This document shows, piece after piece, positions 57,992 through 64,000 of a DNA stretch of 64,000 bases. The translations under genes were made by a program, and so were the position numbers. The first letter of the stretch is position 1; the number at the start of each line of letters is the position of its first letter. The DNA is taken from contig NC_061141.1 of NCBI RefSeq assembly GCF_905220365.1, positions 4,223,501-4,287,500 of the forward strand. Direction: 5' to 3'. Below the pieces are notes generated by a model. The model was not told where the DNA came from. It saw only the letters and a program-made list of their open reading frames with translations, and ran no database searches. This stretch comes from Vanessa cardui (lineage: Eukaryota > Arthropoda > Insecta > Lepidoptera > Nymphalidae).

Positions 57992-58900
57992 TGATTTTTT
58001 TTCATATTAACTCTTGTAGAAGACTACCTACCTTATCTAATTTTATAATATTTAATTACATACAATTATCATTTGATAAAAAATATCAATTAATGTAGAC
58101 TTCTTTCCCGTGAGAAATGTCATAAAAACCGTGTCATTGTTTCGTTCAGAAATAAAAATATCTTATCAAAATCTTTGGGGATAACACACTTTTTTCTACC
58201 AACGTCTTTAAACAAAGTTTTATTTTTTCTTGTTCCAAGTTTATTGATTTAAATAAAATAAAAATAGTTTTTATATTTCATCCCTATTGGAAAAGATATG
58301 TCTTTTCCAATCGTAAACATCATGAATTAGTAAATTAACGCTTTTTATATTTAAATATATGTATCATGTCTAAAATAAATATAGTAGGAATATAATTAAC
58401 TAAATGTCTTTGATTAGATAGTGTCTACATAATTTGTCAGTACGCCAAACGTATGAGCGAGTTTTGTGCCGAATATTATACAATAAATAAATAAATAAGT
58501 TACGAATTTTCATATAAAATATAATCACGATAATACATATCACGTGTAAATAAACTGTCTCTGGTTATTCAATTATTTAATTCCTTCCAATATTCAACCT
58601 AAGCCATATAAGATATCAAATGCAAAAAGGCACTATAATGCTTGCGACACACCTGTTGCCGTTTTGAATTCTTTACTATTCAAAGCAATCATCTATTCTC
58701 GCGTTGACATTAATATAATTACAAATTACAGTCAGGTTCTGCCGCATTTCATTCAGACATTCACCTCCTCTTAGGAACTGACTCATCTATACATATAATA
58801 AAACTGTAACAGAAATGTTTGTGCGTATAGTCATTTCTTATTTATTTTGTTACATAAATAACCTTGAGCCATTACGTGTCGTCTAAATTACTTTAATAGT
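57992..58900. other. AT-rich non-coding stretch
   Basis: Nothing supportable was seen. Confidence 0.35.
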
Positions 58901-59180
58901 TATAGTACGACGCAACTTAGATGTCGCATCGGCAAAATTCCTAAAACCGATCACATGCGAATTAAGTAAGCTATCCCAAATTATCAACATTTATTTGTCA
59001 TATGTGAATATGATCTTTACACAAACGTAATAACTTGTAATATCATAGGACCTAATATATTCGTCAATTCAATTTGATACGATTTACATACAATTGCTTT
59101 CTCGGGTTGAACTCACGCGAGAATCTATAGCGACGAATAGCGTCTACGTCTAAGCTACATCTAAGTTGTGTCGTACTATA
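58901..59180. mobile_element. TA-inserting MITE, complete copy
   Basis: Left end TATAGTACGACGCAACTTAG, right end CATCTAAGTTGTGTCGTACT then ATA, exactly inverted over about 24 bases with two mismatches. The interior has AGGACCTAATATATTCGTCA, found inverted in the 30200-30511 copy. Non-coding, 280 bp. Confidence 0.8.
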
Positions 59181-59255
59181 TTTGTGCAAGCTCGCCTGGG
59201 AAGGTATCAAAATCTCATAATATTCTACCACCAAGTAGCAATTCTATATTTACAT
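59181..59255 (+). repeat. S2 short repeat, head fragment
   Basis: TTTGTGCAAGCTCGCCTGGG then AAGGTATCAAA and ATATTCTACCACCAAGTAGC. It abuts the MITE end. Confidence 0.6.
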
Positions 59256-59334
59256 CCATTTATTAGTTTGAGATTCATGTTATTTTATTTATTATTACAG
59301 CACCACACACCTCATATTCTAAGGGCTATCCTAA

Positions 59335-59455
59335 CCTACGCTATCGGTTGCCTGGAAGAGATCGCTATATAAGGTCGCCAAGATTGTACGCCTCTTTTAT
59401 TTAGGCTGGATCCATGTTGTATTTATTATCTTGTGTGGTGTACAATAAAATATAA
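59335..59455 (+). mobile_element. LINE-type 3' end
   Basis: ATCGGTTGCCTGGAAGAGAT then CGCTATATAAGG, and GTGTGGTGTACAATAAAATA. This resembles the 3' untranslated end of a lepidopteran non-LTR element; the clade was not determined. A relative is at 60235-60358. Confidence 0.5.
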
Positions 59456-59756
59456 AGTAAAATAACCACTTACCATTAGGTGACCCTTACGCGCGTTCAC
59501 CTTCAAATTAATAAATAGCTCTTTATTTACAATATTTTCATAAACATATCAAATCAATTATTTAAAATAAGTTTACTAGGGAAACTAATAAAACTATAAG
59601 AAGCAGAACGTATCTATTGTCAAGGTGCTGCCAAGGTAATGATTAAAAGGTCTGACCCAAATACATAAAGTTGATATATAAAAATTATATAGTAAAACTA
59701 TGTGAGGTCATTGATATAAAATAATTATTTCCTTATTCCTCTTCCAATACTACTTA

Positions 59757-59996
59757 TTATAAAACAAAGTAAACGCACTCCCCTGCGTTTGTCTGTCTAT
59801 CACAAAACACAATAACTAACGAATTGATTTTGATACGTATCACCTACGGACGGAGATTTCTCGAGGAAGGTGAAGTGTGAGTTAATATGATGATTACTAT
59901 AACACACTACACTACAACAATGTATGCTATAATATTCATACACTTTTAATGGGTGTACCATATTATACTACCCGTGCTAGCGGGGCGTACAGCTAG
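59757..59996 (+). mobile_element. Helitron-like element related to HelA
   Basis: Starts ATTATAAAACAAAGTAAACG and ends ACCCGTGCTAGCGGGGCGTA then CAGCTAG. CCCG-TGCTA-GCGGG is a 3' hairpin followed by terminal CTAG at 59993-59996. Confidence 0.65.
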
Positions 59997-60234
59997 TAAC
60001 TAAATAAACAAATGTCATGCGATAAATAGATGAATATCTTTGATGCCTACCAAAGATAATGAATTCAAATTGTAAAACCATCAGAATTTTTGGTTCACAT
60101 TGTTACCAGAGAGCTGGGTCAATTATGATTTGAAAATAATTTAATTTGAATGGTTGAGTTATGTTCATTTTTTTTGGTATAATTTTATATTCTTCAAAGA
60201 TAATTGTTAGTGCACAGAATTGCCGGTATTTCCT

Positions 60235-60358
60235 TTCCCTTGACCTCTTAATAGAGGTCGCCTGGATGAGATCACTATAGGATAAGGCATGCCTTTGCAT
60301 GCCTTATATTTTACTTGTTGCATACTTAGCTTTAGCTTACTTACAATGTACAATAAAT
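60235..60358 (+). mobile_element. LINE-type 3' end
   Basis: GAGGTCGCCTGGATGAGATC then ACTATAGGATAAGGCATGCC, and AATGTACAATAAATAA. Same kind of terminus as 59335-59455, with an inserted inverted AAGGCATGCC-TTTGC-ATGCCTT motif. Confidence 0.5.
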
Positions 60359-60368
60359 AAATAAAAAG

Positions 60369-60690
60369 CCGAGATGAACCAGTGGTAAGAACGCGTTCAT
60401 CATAATCGATGACTGTGGGTTCAAACCCTGCCTGGGTTTTCATATGCTCAATTTGTGTTAATAAATCGTCTCGCGGTAATGGAAAACATCGTGAGGTTAC
60501 TTGCATGTGACTATTTACTATTATTTATTTTTACATATTATTTATATACTATACTATTTCAACGAAATTCTGCCACATGTGTATTCACCAATCTGCAATG
60601 GACCAGCATGGCGGAATATGCTCCAAACCTTCTCCCTGAAGGGAGAGGAAGCCTTAACCCAGCAGTGGAAAATTTACAGATTGTTATTGT
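60369..60690 (+). repeat. S1 SINE, full length with 10-bp target duplication
   Basis: AAATAAAAAG at 60359-60368 and 60691-60700 is the target duplication. The head reads CCGAGATGAACCAGTGGTAA with B-box GGGTTCAAACCC. An AT-rich insertion of about 40 bases sits in the body near 60510-60550. Confidence 0.9.
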
Positions 60691-60700
60691 AAATAAAAAG

Positions 60701-62750
60701 AAATAGATCTTAGGTATAATTCCTGAGATAAAAAGAACCTATAGTCATGTAGATCCGTTCATCCAGTCTGGTGTGATGGTGTAACTTATCCATTTATCCT
60801 TAACAAACTTTAATATTTTTAAGAATGATCAACAATATTTATATAGACAACAAAGACCGATCCTACAATTCTAACGACCTTGAACCCTATTTAATAACTA
60901 GTATATAAATACATACATAATTATATTACGTAAGTACTTGTGTATGTCTGTTATTTAATTATCACAATTATGTCTGTGATACATAAATTAAATTAATTTG
61001 TAATTGACTGTTCAATTATTTATGTTACATTTTATGTTTACAAAGTTACACGTGATAATAAAAAATGCAATTTATATTGATATTTCTGTATATTATATGT
61101 GTTTTTATTTATTAAATAATGTATATTAAGTTACATATTGTAACTTCTGATATACGATCAAAATTATTAGGTTAAAAAATGAATTTTGGTATAAAATTCG
61201 AGAAGCAATTAATAAGAGAAAAAGAGGAAATAATTAATTACTCATACGTAATAAAGTAAAACATGCATTGTTTTTATTTTACTAGTTGTTTGATTTTTAA
61301 GTTTTTTTAATGTAATTAAACAGCCAAGCCTTATACGAGCATGATTTTTTTTTAATTTACTTTGGAAGGTTCTCTTCATAATACATTACTGTGACATTTT
61401 ATTCTTCTTCATAGGCTCTGTTATAAATATTTTAATAGATAGATTAAACCTCTATTTGCACTCACAGCCAAAAATATATATACTGATTTTGGTTTATTTT
61501 AAATCACAATTCTATTTTAAAATGACTCTATTAGAACTTCTTGAATAAAAAAATTAAATATGTATATATTTTTTAATGTACTTAAATATTTTATATTATA
61601 TTTTAAATTGTCTTTGGGTTACATAAAAAGAGTTTTATTTATTATGTAATACCACCTTTTTTATTTTTAAATCAATTAGATGAGTAATTAATACCTATTT
61701 CGTTAAAGTCGGTTAACTTAACTTTGTAGTTATTTTAACAAGTTAAACATCTTATGTTTACATGAGATTCAATTAGTTGGTAAACGCTAATGCGCCGAAT
61801 ACATTAAGGTAAGTACCGATGGCAAAACATCAACTAATAAAAAAAACAGTCGGGACTAAAATTTTAAATAAATTTTCTTCCATTTTTTTTAAATACAGGC
61901 ATATATTTATCATATGGAAATTATAAAAAAAGAATACCCTTGACATAGTTCCACATTATTATTTTGTTTGAAGTAATTTTGTATTTCAATGATTTGAAAT
62001 ATCGAAAACCGACTTGATATAGTACGATGTGCGTATATAAATTATTATAACTAGAAAAAAACCTGGCTCCACGTGTATTTACGGTTTATCCCTTACTTTC
62101 ATATAACATATAATTTTTCCATAGTACAGTAATTGTACCCCTTTTTGGAAATTATTGTTTGGAATACCCCGTTGTTGAAGTTTAACTGTTATGTCATTGA
62201 ATTTTTTAATATCAAAATGTCCCTTAATCTAAGAATTAAATTGAATATCTGTATATGTATAATTGTGTATAAGTTTCGATCGGGTCCATCGTAGACTTGC
62301 ACGAAACTATTAATATTGAAGAAGGTAGTCAAAGTTGCGTATCAAAAAATTACGATACATGACATTGACCTTTCATGACGTCACGTATTCTGCCGAAGTT
62401 CCCAGTTGTATTGATTAGGTAATAAATGTAACATCGAAGAGTTAAACAAATTTGTAATCGGGTGTATTCGGAAACGCGAAGATTACCGAAAGGCACTTAC
62501 AAACACACAAAACGAAATGACTATTTCATAATACAGACATCGAGGCGTCAATGTTTCGCTAATCTAGATTCTGGAGGCGTTGCGGAAGACAAGACTGTGC
62601 CAGTGAAAAACAGAAACTGAACGTGACTAATTACCAATTTTGTAAGTGATGGTGAAATTCACACTTTATGAGAACGAAATGGTTTGTAAAATATTAGGTG
62701 CCCGGACTTTGTACGGATGAAATAAGATGTTCGATTTTTGAACTACCTAT
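60701..62750. other. long AT-rich stretch, one GC-richer island
   Basis: Nothing is recognisable up to 62400. Bases 62460-62660 are GC-richer, with a plus frame ending DSGGVAEDKTVPVKNRN and a GTAAGT at 62642. This could be a relic exon or repeat; not called. Confidence 0.3.
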
Positions 62751-63023
62751 TACAACAACAATAGCCTGTCAATTCTCCTTTGAGGAGAAGGTTTGGAACA
62801 TATTCCACCACGATGTTCCAGTGCTGTTCCTATACACACGTGGCAGAATTTCTATGAAATTAGACACATGTATGTTTCCTCACGATGTTTTCCTTCACCG
62901 CCGAACAAGAGATAAATTATAAACACAAATTAAGCACATGAATATTAAGTGGTGCTTGCCTTGGTTTGAACCCATAATCATCGGTTAAGATGCACGCGTT
63001 CTAAACACTGGGCTATCTCGGCT
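62751..63023 (-). repeat. S1 SINE, full length
   Basis: ACAACAACAATAGCCTGTCA tail, AATTTCTATGAAATTAGACA body, TGGTTTGAACCCATAATCAT decayed B-box and TGCACGCGTTCTAAACACTG head. Confidence 0.85.
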
Positions 63024-63837
63024 AAATGCAACTACTTAAAAATATTATCAAAATTTGTTTAGCTAGTTAAGAGCAATTAAGTGTCATACACACATACAGA
63101 AGAATTATGTTTTTGAAGAATTTATTGACAATACGCTCATGTCACGTTTCTTAACCCGCATTATATTTAAAACATCAGATTTAAAGTTTTTCTTTCATAT
63201 TGGTCTTGGTAACTTTTATATGAATACTGTTCTGCAAAGGAGTTATAGTGTGAGGCTGGTTTGTATCTTGTATTAAAAATATCTAACCAGAGTTATACTA
63301 AGTTTTTAAAATATATTGATATAGATTGATAAACACTTACAAACAGGCAACGAATGATAACAAAAACACATGTGAATTCGATCGGCAATAATGAAATATG
63401 ATAGTATTATAAATTACACTGTTTTTATCGTAAAAAACAATGAAAATGTCCTAATCTATCGTTACACAATATAATATGTTTAGAAGTTTCCAGAATATCA
63501 GCATCCGTAATACATCTAAACGTGAATACGTCAGACAGTTTCATATGAACTTTTTCACCCAGTATGAAATTACCGCCTCTTTATTTCATTCTACATATTT
63601 TTTAATCAAACTAAATTCAAAAAAAGAACCGTTATTTTAGTTAATGGCAAACTATTATAAAACTTATATTAAGATTGAATGTAATGAATTATTTTATAAA
63701 TAGAAATATATTATTTTTGACAAAATGTACAATGTATTCTTAAATTTGCAATGCATTTCTGCTGTATAGAGGGCAAACTACTGGAGTTCATAGTATAAGT
63801 ATTATTTAATGTGAATAATTTTCATACTATATATATG
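63024..63837. other. AT-rich non-coding stretch
   Basis: Nothing recognisable was seen. Confidence 0.35.
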
Positions 63838-63910
63838 CAAATCTCCTCACGATGTTCTCCTTTCCGCAAGCAAGAGATAAATTATAGAAACAAATTAAAA
63901 ACATTAATAA
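63838..63910 (-). repeat. S1 SINE body fragment
   Basis: TCTCCTCACGATGTTCTCCT then AAGCAAGAGATAAATTATAG, minus orientation. Confidence 0.6.
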
Positions 63911-63946
63911 TCTAATGAATTGATTTACAGCCGATATAAATCTTCG

Positions 63947-64000
63947 AGAGCTGAGATGACCAAGTGGTTAGAACGCGTGAATCTTAACCGATGATTTCGT
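63947..64000 (+). repeat. S1 SINE head, cut by window end
   Basis: GAGCTGAGATGACCAAGTGG then TTAGAACGCGTGAATCTTAA and CCGATGA. The rest lies beyond the window. Confidence 0.8.

Overview
The window looks like nuclear DNA of a moth or butterfly, probably a butterfly. The base composition is strongly AT-rich. There are short spliced genes, and the repeat complement is typically lepidopteran: a roughly 300-bp tRNA-derived SINE with a conserved 3' tail, a second roughly 290-bp short repeat with a GGGCTT/AAGCCC hairpin at its head, Helitron-like elements ending in CTAG, and an RTE-type LINE tail. No bacterial, viral or organellar gene was seen.

Region 1 (1-9.1 kb) holds almost all the gene content. 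On the minus strand there is a 43-residue secreted, proline-rich peptide gene (1281-1412). It is followed by two small single-exon genes for proteins of the mitochondrial F1-ATPase inhibitor (IF1) type, in tandem at 3506-3787 and 4485-4826. On the plus strand there is a three-exon gene (5582-7882) for a secreted 643-residue protein of unknown family. Its TATA box, initiator, 5' UTR, splice sites and polyadenylation signal can all be read. At about 8.75-9.13 kb an initiator-rich segment ending in a strong splice donor looks like the first exon of a further plus-strand gene.

Region 2 (9.1-64 kb) contains no convincing coding exon. If the 9.13-kb donor is real, this may be one very long first intron; otherwise it is intergenic. 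It is a layered repeat landscape. S1 is the tRNA-derived SINE (about 23 copies or pieces, several with clean target-site duplications). S2 is the hairpin-headed short repeat (about 14 copies). S3 is a second tRNA-derived SINE (3 copies plus a chimeric derivative). HelA and HelB are Helitron-like elements. A TA-inserting MITE family has 3 copies, and two hAT-type MITEs have perfect 8-bp target-site duplications. There is also a 590-bp foldback element with two 224-bp arms about 98% identical, and several nested insertions.

The genes do not form an evident pathway. The two IF1-like genes share a role in mitochondria, while the proline-rich peptide and the 643-residue protein are both predicted to be secreted. 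The best candidates for something new are the proline-rich peptide, the IF1-like pair (one without the inhibitory region, both without a long C-terminal coil), the unknown secreted protein and the foldback element as a possible hairpin-RNA source. All family names rest on reading the sequence; no search was run.
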